64,000 nt of DNA from Intrasporangium calvum DSM 43043. GTDB taxonomy: Bacteria > Actinomycetota > Actinomycetes > Actinomycetales > Dermatophilaceae. A program made the translations under genes and the position numbers. Location of the stretch: the NCBI RefSeq assembly GCF_000184685.1, contig NC_014830.1, positions 1,488,001-1,552,000 on the forward strand. Reading direction: 5' to 3'. Of the stretch, positions 24,723-34,216 are shown piece by piece. Under the pieces are notes generated by a model. The model saw only the letters and a program-made list of their open reading frames with translations, made no database searches and had not been told where the DNA came from. Position 1 is the stretch's first letter. Every line of letters starts with the position of its first letter.

Positions 24723-25676
24723 TCAGTCCTTGACGCGGACCATGCCCTCCTGGGCGACGGACGCGACGAGCCGCCCCCCCTGGAACATCTGACCGATCCC
24801 GAGGCCCCGGCCGCTCGAGGCAGACGGGGACTCCTGCATGTAGAGGAACCAGTCGTCGCCCGACACGGGGCGGTGGAACCACATGGAGTGGTCGAGGCTG
24901 GCAATCCGGAGTCGTGGGTCGCCCCACGCCAGGCCGTGCCGGCGCAGGACCGGGTCGAGCAGGGAGTAGTCGCTCGCATAGGCCAGCACCGCGGCGTGGA
25001 CGAGCGGGTCGTCGGGGAGAGTGCCGACGGCGCGCATCCAGACCTGCTGCTCAGCCGGCGAGTCAGGCGCCGGGGAGAGGAAGGTGGACGCCTCGACCGG
25101 GCGCTGCTCGATGGGCCGTTGGGTGGCCATGTGGCGCGCTGCGGGATGGTCGATGTGTCCCAACAGGTCAGAGAGCGAGCGGAGACCATCCGGACCCGGC
25201 AGGTCGGGCATCGGCAGCTGGTGCTCGAGGCCGGGGGACTGCGCCTGGAACGAGGCTGTGAACGACATGATCGGGGCGTTCTTCTGGATGGCGTGGACCC
25301 GTCGGGTCGAGAAGGACCTGCCGTCGCGCATCTCCTCGACGGCGAACCGGATCGGCAGGGTGTCGTCACCGGGACGCATGAAGTACCCGTGCAGGGAGTG
25401 GATCGGTCGGGGGCCGTGGCGTTCCTCGACGCCTTGGAGTGTCAGCCCCGCCGCCATGACGCACTGTGCGAGGACCTGTCCGCCGAACACGCGGTTGTGC
25501 GGCATCCGTTGGCTGCGTCCCTCGAAGACGCGCGCCTCGGTGGCCCCGATCGAGGAGGCGGCGTCCTCGCCCTCGATGCCGGTGACGGAGATCTTGGCGG
25601 TGCCGAGCTCCTCCAGCGTCAGGACGTCGATGAGGTCCTCGATCGGGGAAAGGGTCGGCTGGGCGTCGTGGGTCAC
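24723..25676 (-). CDS. tesB: Acyl-CoA thioesterase II (TesB)
   Basis: A 317-residue double-hotdog thioesterase hydrolysing acyl-CoA to free acid and CoA. Family features: RVFGGQVLAQCVMAAGLTL, HSLHGYFMRPGDDTLPIRFAVEEMRDGRSFSTRRVHAIQ, an internal Asp in SLDHSMWFHRP (catalytic Asp/Gln/Thr type) and C-terminal GRGLGIGQMFQGGRLVASVAQEGMVR. GTG 25676 is chosen because TAGGGT lies 7 bases upstream and the family starts here; the frame continues to 25760 through a non-conserved Ala/Val stretch. It converges on treZ with one base between stop codons. Confidence 0.92.
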   Translation of the reverse strand: MTHDAQPTLSPIEDLIDVLTLEELGTAKISVTGIEGEDAASSIGATEARVFEGRSQRMPHNRVFGGQVLAQCVMAAGLTLQGVEERHGPRPIHSLHGYFMRPGDDTLPIRFAVEEMRDGRSFSTRRVHAIQKNAPIMSFTASFQAQSPGLEHQLPMPDLPGPDGLRSLSDLLGHIDHPAARHMATQRPIEQRPVEASTFLSPAPDSPAEQQVWMRAVGTLPDDPLVHAAVLAYASDYSLLDPVLRRHGLAWGDPRLRIASLDHSMWFHRPVSGDDWFLYMQESPSASSGRGLGIGQMFQGGRLVASVAQEGMVRVKD

Positions 25677-25683
25677 AGCGACG

Positions 25684-25689
25684 ACCCTA
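25684..25689 (-). promoter_or_regulatory. -10 hexamer TAGGGT, leaderless start of tesB
   Basis: On the minus strand TAGGGT is followed by 7 bases and the GTG start. Confidence 0.5.
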
Positions 25690-25768
25690 GTCCCCGCCGC
25701 CGCGTCGGCAAGCACTGCCGCGACAAGTACGGCGGCGCCAAGCACTGCGGTGCAACGCACGCCGCCGC

Positions 25769-27955
<2,187 letters not shown>

Positions 27956-27983
27956 GCACCCAACCTACGTGGACCCGCTGACC

Positions 27984-28001
27984 GCGCTCAGCGGCATACG
28001 G
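27984..28001 (+). repeat. Family A motif between divergent recQ and thioesterase genes
   Basis: GCGCTCAGCGGCATACGG, 29 bp upstream of the recQ-type start and 61 bp upstream of the thioesterase start, where it could affect either promoter. Confidence 0.88.
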
Positions 28002-28062
28002 CAGCTGTGGACGACGCGAGACCCACGCGAGGGGATGTGGACGACCCTGCAAGGATGCTGCC

Positions 28063-28533
28063 ATGGAGCCGTACGCCGCCCACGTGTCCTTGCGATGGTC
28101 CGACATGGACGCCTACGCCCACATCAACAACGTCCAGTTCCTGCGCCTGCTCGAGGACGCCCGCGTCATCGCCTTCCGGGACTGGTTCGACAACCCCCAC
28201 GGGGGGCGCAGCCTCCTCGACGAGGGGGTTCTCGTGTCCCGGCACGAGATCGAGTACCGGCGTCCACTCGGCTTCCGGCACGAGCCCGTCGAGATCCGCA
28301 TCTGGGTCTCCCGGATCGGCGGCGCCGGCTTCGACGTGGCCTACATCGTCACCGACCCGCAGCCGCTGCGCGACGCGGTCGGGGGCGACGCGACGATCTA
28401 CGCGGTCGCCGAGACGGAGCTGGCCCTCTACGACTTCACGGCGTCGACCCCGCGGCGCATGCGGCCCTCCGAGCGGTCCTCGCTGGAGCGACAGCTCGGC
28501 GTCGTCGCACCCTTCAGGAGGAGGCGTCGATGA
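28063..28533 (+). CDS. 4HBT-type acyl-CoA thioesterase (hotdog fold)
   Basis: A 156-residue single-hotdog thioesterase. VSLRWSDMDAYAHINNVQFLRLLEDARV is the YbgC/FadM signature with catalytic Asp in WSDMDAYAHINN. EYRRPLGFRHEPVEIRIWVSRIGGAGFDVAYIV is the following sheet. It hydrolyses acyl-CoA, chain length unknown. AAGGAT lies 7 bases before ATG 28063 and could be either a ribosome binding site or a -10. The stop overlaps the next gene (ATGA), so the two products probably work together. Confidence 0.88.
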   Translation: MEPYAAHVSLRWSDMDAYAHINNVQFLRLLEDARVIAFRDWFDNPHGGRSLLDEGVLVSRHEIEYRRPLGFRHEPVEIRIWVSRIGGAGFDVAYIVTDPQPLRDAVGGDATIYAVAETELALYDFTASTPRRMRPSERSSLERQLGVVAPFRRRRR

Positions 28534-29180
28534 ACCCGAGCGTGGACCTGATCGACTTCGGCGACGCGCACGGCGTCACGGACCTCGCGACCTTCGTCGG
28601 GCGAGCGCGCGTCGCCGTTCCGGACGGGGCGGTGCGGCTGCAGGTCCCGGCTCCGGGGCTGCTCGTGGCGACCGTCGCCATCCTCGAGGGCACCGGCCTC
28701 ATGGGGGAGGGCACGGTCCTGGGGTTGCGCGTCGTCTCGATCCGCGAGGCCGCACCGGGGGTCGACGCGACGGTGAGCTTCAGGTCGGTCAGCGACCGGC
28801 TGGCGCGCCATCGCGAGGAAGAGACCACCTTCAGCGTGCCGGCCACCACGGTGACTCCGTCCTGGGCCGGTTTGACCCCGCCCCGCCAGGGCTGGGAGCG
28901 GGTCGGGCTGCTCGACGGTGCCGCGGTGCGCCGGATCGCCGAGCAGGGGATCGCCGAGGTCGCCGAGCAGCCGCACCAAGGTGGCGGCGGTGCCGCCGTT
29001 GCCGCCCTGCGCCGCCGCGTCTGGGGAGCGATGAGCGACACCGTCCCGCCGATCGCAGCCGGTCTGGCGTTCGGCGCCCACGTCCTCGGCTTCCTCCGCC
29101 CCGGCGAGACGGCGGCGGTCGCTACCTGCGGACGGTGGACCCGCCTCAGCACCGTCCGCGGTCACGTGCTGATGCGGTGA
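28530..29180 (+). CDS. Hypothetical protein coupled to the thioesterase
   Basis: A 216-residue soluble protein that I do not recognise. It is mixed alpha/beta with no signal peptide or membrane helix, rich in Val/Ala/Gly. The first half (LQVPAPGLLVATVAILEGTG, VLGLRVVSIREA) looks beta-rich, the middle has SWAGLTPPRQGWERVGLLDG, and the end (GAHVLGFLRPGETAAVATCGRWTRLSTVRGHVL) resembles a second conserved block with one Cys. GAGGAGG upstream of ATG 28530 is a strong ribosome binding site, and the 4-bp overlap with the thioesterase argues for a shared function in acyl-CoA metabolism (inference). Confidence 0.8.
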   Translation: MNPSVDLIDFGDAHGVTDLATFVGRARVAVPDGAVRLQVPAPGLLVATVAILEGTGLMGEGTVLGLRVVSIREAAPGVDATVSFRSVSDRLARHREEETTFSVPATTVTPSWAGLTPPRQGWERVGLLDGAAVRRIAEQGIAEVAEQPHQGGGGAAVAALRRRVWGAMSDTVPPIAAGLAFGAHVLGFLRPGETAAVATCGRWTRLSTVRGHVLMR

Positions 29181-29208
29181 CGCTGCTCAGTCGCTGGCCT
29201 TCAGCGAC

Positions 29209-29997
29209 TCACTGGACACCCGTCCACTCGCCGCGGTCGGTCAGCACCTGCTTGAGGACGTCGATCCGGTCACTGACGAGTCCGTCCACCCCGAGGTCGA
29301 GCAGCCGGTGCATCTCCTCGGCATCGTCGACGGTCCACGCGTGGACCTGCTTGCCGAACTGGTGCGCCGCGTCGATGAGCTTCCGCGTGACGACCGTGAC
29401 CTCCCGTCCTCCCAGCACGTGGGTCGGCGGGACCTGGAACACGTCCGCGGGCGTCCGCAGCAGCCGGGAGAGCGCCCTGGGCCCGAAGCGCATCAGGACG
29501 GTGCCGGCGTGGGAGGCAGCGGTCGCCACTCGACCGGCTGACACCTTGCGGAAGGCGCTGATCTCGCGCTGGTAGAAGGACCCCACGCAGACTGCGTCCT
29601 GCAGCCCGCGCTGCTCGACCAGCTCCCAGAGCAGGTCTGCGGTCCGTGGTGCCTTCAGGTCGATGTTGAGCTTGATCCCCGGAAACGTGTCGATGACCTC
29701 GGTGAGGAGCGGGACGTGCTCACCGTGCCCGACCCGCGCCCACCGGACCTGCTCCCAGTCCAGCTGCCTGATCCGCCCCTGCATGTCGGACACGCGGTCG
29801 AGATGGTCGTCGTGGAAGGCCACCAAGCGGCCGTCCCGCGTTGCATGGACGTCCGTCTCGATGTGCGTGTACCCGAGCGCGACGGCATGCCGGAACGCCG
29901 TCATCGTGTTCTCCAGCCCGCTGTTGGGCGCGTAGAGGGCTCCTCCCCGGTGCGCCAGCGCGATCGGCGTCGCGGCGAGGTACGGCCTCGTGGTCAT
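29209..29997 (-). CDS. Glycerophosphodiester phosphodiesterase
   Basis: A 262-residue GDPD-type TIM barrel that hydrolyses glycerophosphodiesters to glycerol-3-phosphate and an alcohol. Catalytic and metal motifs are present: AHRGG (His17), ENTMTAF, ETDVHATRDGRLVAFHDDHLDR (metal-binding Glu/Asp and catalytic His), and a C-terminal KQVHAWTVDDAEEM...GVDGLVSDRID typical of the family. There is no signal peptide, so it is probably cytosolic. The start at ATG 29997 lacks a ribosome binding site, and TAGCCT lies 6 bases upstream. Confidence 0.93.
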   Translation of the reverse strand: MTTRPYLAATPIALAHRGGALYAPNSGLENTMTAFRHAVALGYTHIETDVHATRDGRLVAFHDDHLDRVSDMQGRIRQLDWEQVRWARVGHGEHVPLLTEVIDTFPGIKLNIDLKAPRTADLLWELVEQRGLQDAVCVGSFYQREISAFRKVSAGRVATAASHAGTVLMRFGPRALSRLLRTPADVFQVPPTHVLGGREVTVVTRKLIDAAHQFGKQVHAWTVDDAEEMHRLLDLGVDGLVSDRIDVLKQVLTDRGEWTGVQ

Positions 29998-30003
29998 GCG
30001 CTG

Positions 30004-30009
30004 AGGCTA
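30004..30009 (-). promoter_or_regulatory. -10 hexamer TAGCCT, leaderless start of GDPD gene
   Basis: On the minus strand TAGCCT is followed by 6 bases and ATG 29997. Confidence 0.55.
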
Positions 30010-30058
30010 GTCGCCGGGGCACGGCCGTCGATGGACCCTCGGCGCAGTCCGCCCACCG

Positions 30059-31840
30059 TCAGGACCAGATCGCCCACACGCTCGTGTCGGTGGGCACGAG
30101 GCCGCCCTCGAGAGGGCCGGACGACACGAGGACCCGGGCTCCGTCCGGCAGGGCGACCGGTTCCGAGCCGAGGTTCGCGACCACGAGGAGCCGGCCCCGA
30201 GAGGGGCTCGCGTTGACGAACGCCACCACGTCCGAGCCGTAACCCTCGACGAAGGCCAGCGACCCGCTCCCGACGGCCAGCTCGCGACGGACTCGCAGCA
30301 GGTCCCGGTAGAGCTCGAGGGTCGACCCCGCGACGCCGAACTGCCGGTCGACGGCGTAGGAGGCATAGACGTCGGGCTGGGGGAGCCAGGTGCGGTGCGT
30401 CGGGCCGAAGCCCAGGCCCTCTGCGTCGGCGGCCCACGGCATCGGCACCCGGCAGCCGTCGCGTCCCTTCTCGGTGCCGGCGCTGCGCAGGAAGCTGGGG
30501 TCCTGCCGGAGCTCGTCGGGCAGGTCGGTGGAGTCGGGCAGGCCGAGCTCCTCCCCCTGGTAGAGGTACGCACTGCCGGGCAGCGCGAGCATCAGGGTGG
30601 TGGCAGCGCGCGCCCGGCGCAGGCCGAGCTCGCGGTCCGGCTGCGGGTCGTCGGCACCGATCCCGTTGGGACGCTTCGTTCCGGGCGCGTAACCGAGACG
30701 AGTGGCGTGACGCACGACGTCGTGGTTGGACAGCACCCACGTCGAAGGGGCGCCGACGGAGCCAGCTGCCTGGAGGGACCGCTCGACCACGGCGACGAGG
30801 TCCTCGGCGACCCATGGGGTCCCCAGGAAGTCGAAGTTGAACGCCTGGTGCATCTCGTCCGGCCGCAGGTAGTGGACTGCGCGCTCCTGAGGCTCGACCC
30901 AGGCCTCCGCGCAGAGGATGCGGTCGGGGGCGCCGTAGGAGTCGAGGATGGCGCGCCAGGCGCGGTAGACCTCATGGACGCCGTCCTGGTCCCAGTACGG
31001 CGTGTGGTGGGTCGGCTCCGGCTCCGCCCCCTCGAGCACGTGCGCGGCGGCCTGCTCGGTGTCGCCGAGCATCTGGGTGCGGGCCTCGTGGTCCGGCAGA
31101 CCGTCCTTCTTGACGAGACCGTGCGCGACGTCCACGCGGAACCCGTCGACGCCTCGGTCGAGCCAGAAGCGCAGGACCGACTCGAACTCCGCGCGGACGT
31201 CGGGGTGCTGCCAGTTGAAGTCCGGCTGCCTCGAGTCGAAGAGGTGCAGGTACCACTGGCCGGGTGTGCCGTCCGGCTCGGTCACCCGGGTCCAGGCGCG
31301 ACCACCGAAGACGGACTCCCAGTTGTTCGGGGGCAGCTCGCCGGCGGCGCCTCTGCCGTCGCGAAAGAGATAGCGGGCCCGCTCCGCCGAACCGGGCGCG
31401 GCCGCGAGCGCAGCCCGGAACCAGGGGTGCTCGTCGGAGCTGTGGTTGGGGACGAGGTCGACGATGACCCGCAGGTCGAGGGCGTGGGCCCGCTCGATGA
31501 GCCGGTCTGCGTCGGCCAGGGTGCCGAACGTCGGGTCGACGTCGCGGTAGTCCGCCACGTCGTAGCCGGCATCTGCCTGCGGACTCGTGTAGAACGGCGA
31601 GAGCCAGAGGGCGTCCACACCGAGCCTGCGGAGGTGGTCCAGGCGCGCGGTGATGCCGGGGAGGTCGCCGATCCCGTCGCCGTCGGAGTCGGCCCACGAC
31701 CGCGGGTAGACCTGGTAGATCACCGCATGGCGCCACCAGGGCGAGTCCGGGGACTCCGGGGGGTGCACCGGAGTCGTCGGCACGTGCAGAGAGGGGCCGG
31801 CGAGGTCACCGGCTCGGGTCGGCGTCGAGATCGAGGTCAC
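30059..31840 (-). CDS. GH13 alpha-glucosidase / oligo-1,6-glucosidase
   Basis: A 593-residue cytosolic glycosidase. WWRHAVIYQVYPRSWADSDGDGIGDLPGITARLDHLRRLGVDALWLSPFY is the classic GH13 subfamily start. Catalytic residues lie in VDGFRVDVAHGLVK (nucleophile Asp), ILCAEAWVEP (acid/base Glu) and VLSNHDVVRH. It probably cleaves glucose from the non-reducing end of maltose or isomaltose-type oligosaccharides. GTG 31840 is taken as start; the frame is open to 31900 but that stretch is AT-rich and holds an operator-like palindrome. It is functionally related to the glgX-treYZ operon but not linked to it. A LacI-type repressor is the likely regulator; its gene is not in the window. Confidence 0.9.
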   Translation of the reverse strand: MTSISTPTRAGDLAGPSLHVPTTPVHPPESPDSPWWRHAVIYQVYPRSWADSDGDGIGDLPGITARLDHLRRLGVDALWLSPFYTSPQADAGYDVADYRDVDPTFGTLADADRLIERAHALDLRVIVDLVPNHSSDEHPWFRAALAAAPGSAERARYLFRDGRGAAGELPPNNWESVFGGRAWTRVTEPDGTPGQWYLHLFDSRQPDFNWQHPDVRAEFESVLRFWLDRGVDGFRVDVAHGLVKKDGLPDHEARTQMLGDTEQAAAHVLEGAEPEPTHHTPYWDQDGVHEVYRAWRAILDSYGAPDRILCAEAWVEPQERAVHYLRPDEMHQAFNFDFLGTPWVAEDLVAVVERSLQAAGSVGAPSTWVLSNHDVVRHATRLGYAPGTKRPNGIGADDPQPDRELGLRRARAATTLMLALPGSAYLYQGEELGLPDSTDLPDELRQDPSFLRSAGTEKGRDGCRVPMPWAADAEGLGFGPTHRTWLPQPDVYASYAVDRQFGVAGSTLELYRDLLRVRRELAVGSGSLAFVEGYGSDVVAFVNASPSRGRLLVVANLGSEPVALPDGARVLVSSGPLEGGLVPTDTSVWAIWS

Positions 31841-31877
31841 GAGGGAACATGATTGACCATCCGGGCCGAAAACCAAA

Positions 31878-31898
31878 GCAAGTTCTGCAAATTCTTGC
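31878..31898. promoter_or_regulatory. LacI/MalR-like operator upstream of alpha-glucosidase
   Basis: GCAAG-N11-CTTGC inverted repeat with an internal TGCAAA, in an AT-rich patch that stands out from its surroundings. CTTGCA/TGCAAG half-sites resemble maltose-regulator sites known from Streptomyces. Confidence 0.55.
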
Positions 31899-31935
31899 AT
31901 CCTGACGTGGTTGGGCGGGCCCGCAACCCCCCACG

Positions 31936-31978
31936 CGGTCCGGCCCGCGCCTCCACGAGGGAGGCGCGGGCCGGACCG
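31936..31978 (-). terminator. 19-bp stem terminator of the secreted-protein gene
   Basis: A perfect 19-bp inverted repeat (31936-31954 and 31960-31978) with loop ACGAG, 22 bp downstream of the stop codon at 32001 and upstream of the alpha-glucosidase operator. Confidence 0.85.
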
Positions 31979-32000
31979 TTTGGGGTCGGTTCAGGAGGGC

Positions 32001-32657
32001 TCAGGTACCGAGACCGGCGCCCATGCCAGCGCCCATGCCGGCGCCCATGCCGGCCCCCATGCCGGCGCCCATGCCGCCACCGCGCATGCCGCCCATGCGG
32101 CCACCGATCACGCCCGCGTCGATCGCCTTCTTGACGGCGTCCGCCTCGGCCTGGGTGAGCTTGCCGTCCGTGACCGCCTGGTCGAGCAGGTCGGTGAGCG
32201 CTTGGTCGCGCTCCGCCTCGTGGGCGGCCTGGACCTTCTCGAGGGCCGCTTCGACCTTGCTGACGTCGATGCCGAGCTTGTTCGCGAGGGTCTTGGCCAT
32301 GGTGCCCTGCATCTGGTTGTGCACCGTGTCACGGTCGATGCCGCCGTTCTGCGCCGAGTCCCTCAGGCCAGCCATCTGGTCGCGCAGGCTGTCGCGGGCC
32401 GCGTCCATGGCGTCGCGGAGCTTCGTCTCGTCCACGCCGAGGGCGGTGGCGAGGTCGGACAGGTCGGCGTGCATGCCTGGGGCGCCGTGCCCCATCCCGC
32501 GTCCCATGCGGCTCGTGTCGGTGGCGGCGCTCTGGGTCGTGGTGGTGGGCGTCGGGGTCTCCTGCGCCTGAGCCACGCTGGAGAACCCGAGACCGAGCGC
32601 GACCGCGGCCACTCCGACGGTGGCGATCCCAGCCATCCTCTTGTTGATCGGCAGCAT
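32001..32657 (-). CDS. Secreted helical protein with C-terminal Gly-Ala-Gly-Met repeats
   Basis: A 218-residue exported protein. MLPINKRMAGIATVGVAAVALGLGFSSVAQAQ is a signal peptide with a probable cut after AQA. A Thr-rich linker follows, then two helical repeats that look related (LATALGVDETKLRDAMDAARDSLRDQM and LANKLGIDVSKVEAALEKVQAAHEAERDQAL), then an EF-hand-like but not canonical LTQAEADAVKKAIDAG. The C-terminus is five GAGM units encoded by a 12-bp tandem repeat. AAGGA precedes ATG 32657; an upstream in-frame ATG at 32732 would destroy the signal peptide. No named family is recognised. Similar Gly/Met-tailed secreted proteins occur in actinobacteria; metal binding by Met and His is only a guess. 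Confidence 0.75.
   Translation of the reverse strand: MLPINKRMAGIATVGVAAVALGLGFSSVAQAQETPTPTTTTQSAATDTSRMGRGMGHGAPGMHADLSDLATALGVDETKLRDAMDAARDSLRDQMAGLRDSAQNGGIDRDTVHNQMQGTMAKTLANKLGIDVSKVEAALEKVQAAHEAERDQALTDLLDQAVTDGKLTQAEADAVKKAIDAGVIGGRMGGMRGGGMGAGMGAGMGAGMGAGMGAGLGT
32017..32076. repeat. 12-bp coding tandem repeat, five copies
   Basis: Five units of GCGCCCATGCCG (first ends in A, fourth has GCC) encode the GAGM repeats at the protein C-terminus. Length polymorphism is likely. Confidence 0.88.
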
Positions 32658-32789
32658 GTCGATCCTTGTCCTTTCTGCGACCCGCCGTGTCGGCGAGCAT
32701 CGGGGGTTTTTCGTCCTGATGCCAGACAACACCCACGACCAAGCAGCAGCCTCTCAACAACCTGTGAGTCCCTGTGAGACCGGGGAGGA

Positions 32790-33176
32790 TCAGTAGGCGC
32801 CGTCCGGCCCCGGCGCGTTGACCAGCGAGTACGCGGCTCGGGTGAGGTAGTCGCGGAGGCGGTCGTCGAGCTCGGCGTCAAGGTTGAGCGTGTCCACGGC
32901 ACGCATCATGTGCAGCAGCCACCGGTCCCGCATGTCCGGGGTGACGGCGAACGGCACGTGTCGCATCCGCAGCCGAGGGTGGCCCCGCTGCTCGGAGTAG
33001 GTCGTCGGGCCGCCCCAGTACTGCTCGAAGAACAGGCGCAGTCGGTCCTCCGCCGGACCGAGGTCGTCCTCGGGGTAGAGCGCCCGGAGCGCTTCGTCCT
33101 GGGCGACGCCTCGGTAGAACTCGCGCACCAGCTTGGCGAAGGTCTCGTGGCCGCCGAAGTCGTCGTAGTAGGTCAC
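32790..33176 (-). CDS. glbO: Truncated hemoglobin, group II (GlbO-like)
   Basis: A 128-residue group II (trHbO) globin. [76 protein letters not shown] contains the B10 Tyr-like region, the proximal His in RMRHVPF and the following RDRWL with Trp G8, diagnostic of this group. It binds heme and handles oxygen, NO or peroxide. GTG 33176 is the start. The weak GAGAAT 6 bases upstream may be a leaderless -10. The gene is 21 bp beyond the 3' end of the MscS gene on the same strand, so they may be co-transcribed. Confidence 0.93.
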   Translation of the reverse strand: MTYYDDFGGHETFAKLVREFYRGVAQDEALRALYPEDDLGPAEDRLRLFFEQYWGGPTTYSEQRGHPRLRMRHVPFAVTPDMRDRWLLHMMRAVDTLNLDAELDDRLRDYLTRAAYSLVNAPGPDGAY

Positions 33177-33197
33177 CGGGCGATTCTCCCAGACCGG

Positions 33198-34127
33198 TCA
33201 GGGCCCCCCGGCCTTGCCGCTGAAGGGGGGGACCTGCGGGAGCAGGACGGGGGAGCGGATCCCCTCCCGGTCGAACGCCAGCTTGACGCGTTCGCGGATC
33301 TCCCGCTGGACCGCGAAGTGCTCCTGGGCGACGGTCTTGGCCAGGACGCGAATCGTCACGGCGCCTCCGGCGATGGACTCGACCCCGACGACGTCCGGCG
33401 GGCCGAGGAGCTTCTCGTCCCAGGGAGCCTGCTGGTCCATCGTCTCGACGACGGCGCGGATCACGCGCTGGGCCCGCTCCACGTCCTCGTCGTAGGCGAC
33501 CGGGATGTCGACCATGGCCGTGGACCAGCCCTGGGAACGGTTGCCGATGCGGACGATCTCGCCGTTGCGGACGTACCACGTCACGCCGCTCGCGTCGCGC
33601 AGCTGCGTGACGCGGAGCGTGACGTTCTCGACGGTCCCGACGGCCTCCCCGGTGTCGATGACATCCCCGACGCCGTACTGGTCCTCGATGATCATGAAGA
33701 TGCCGGAGAGGAAGTCCTTGACCAGGCTCTGGGCCCCGAAGCCGAGCGCCACGCCACCCACCCCTGCGGAGGCGAGGAGCGGTGCCAGCGGGATCTCGAG
33801 CAGCGCCATGACAGTGAGGACCGCAACGGTGGCGACGACCACGGTGATGACGCTGCGCAGCAGCGAGCCCATGGTCCGGGTCCGCTGGACGTGGCGTTCG
33901 TGGGCCAGGCCGATGGCCTGCACCAGCGAACGCCCGCCACCCGGCAGCTCCGCGAGCCGCTGGGCGTGCCGGCTGGTGGCGGTGCTGACGACCCGGTCGA
34001 TGAGCCGGAGGAGCAGCCAGCGGGCGACGACGGCGAGCGCCAGGGTGACGATGATCCTGACCGGGACCCCGAAGAGCCAGTCACCCACCTGGGCCCACGT
34101 GAGCATCGGAACTGAGCTGAGCGGCAT
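33198..34127 (-). CDS. MscS family mechanosensitive channel
   Basis: A 309-residue membrane protein with three or four helices and a MscS beta-domain. Helices include VPVRIIVTLALAVVARWLLL and LLRSVITVVVATVAVLTVMALL; the pore-lining helix is PLLASAGVGGVALGFGAQSLVKDFLSGIFMIIEDQY, the family signature. The cytoplasmic part carries GDVIDTGEAVGTVENVTLRVTQLRD. It protects against hypo-osmotic shock. ATG 34127, inside a family-A motif copy, is favoured because AAAGG sits 9 bases upstream; ATG 34106 or 34136 are alternatives differing by a few residues. Confidence 0.88.
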   Translation of the reverse strand: MPLSSVPMLTWAQVGDWLFGVPVRIIVTLALAVVARWLLLRLIDRVVSTATSRHAQRLAELPGGGRSLVQAIGLAHERHVQRTRTMGSLLRSVITVVVATVAVLTVMALLEIPLAPLLASAGVGGVALGFGAQSLVKDFLSGIFMIIEDQYGVGDVIDTGEAVGTVENVTLRVTQLRDASGVTWYVRNGEIVRIGNRSQGWSTAMVDIPVAYDEDVERAQRVIRAVVETMDQQAPWDEKLLGPPDVVGVESIAGGAVTIRVLAKTVAQEHFAVQREIRERVKLAFDREGIRSPVLLPQVPPFSGKAGGP

Positions 34128-34131
34128 ACGG
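34114..34131 (+). repeat. Family A motif at the MscS start codon
   Basis: GAGCTGAGCGGCATACGG. On the minus strand its ATG may be the MscS start. It forms a 17-of-18 inverted pair with the copy at 34183-34200. Confidence 0.88.
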
Positions 34132-34182
34132 CTCATCCTTTCAACTCGGGACGGGGCCCGCGCGACCCCCCGCCGGTCGATG

Positions 34183-34200
34183 CCGTATGCCGCCCAGCTC
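34183..34200 (-). repeat. Family A motif, inverted partner of 34114
   Basis: CCGTATGCCGCCCAGCTC, 17 bp downstream of the pepN stop. With 34114-34131 it could close a 51-base loop. Confidence 0.85.
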
Positions 34201-34216
34201 GGTGCCGCTCGGCGGC

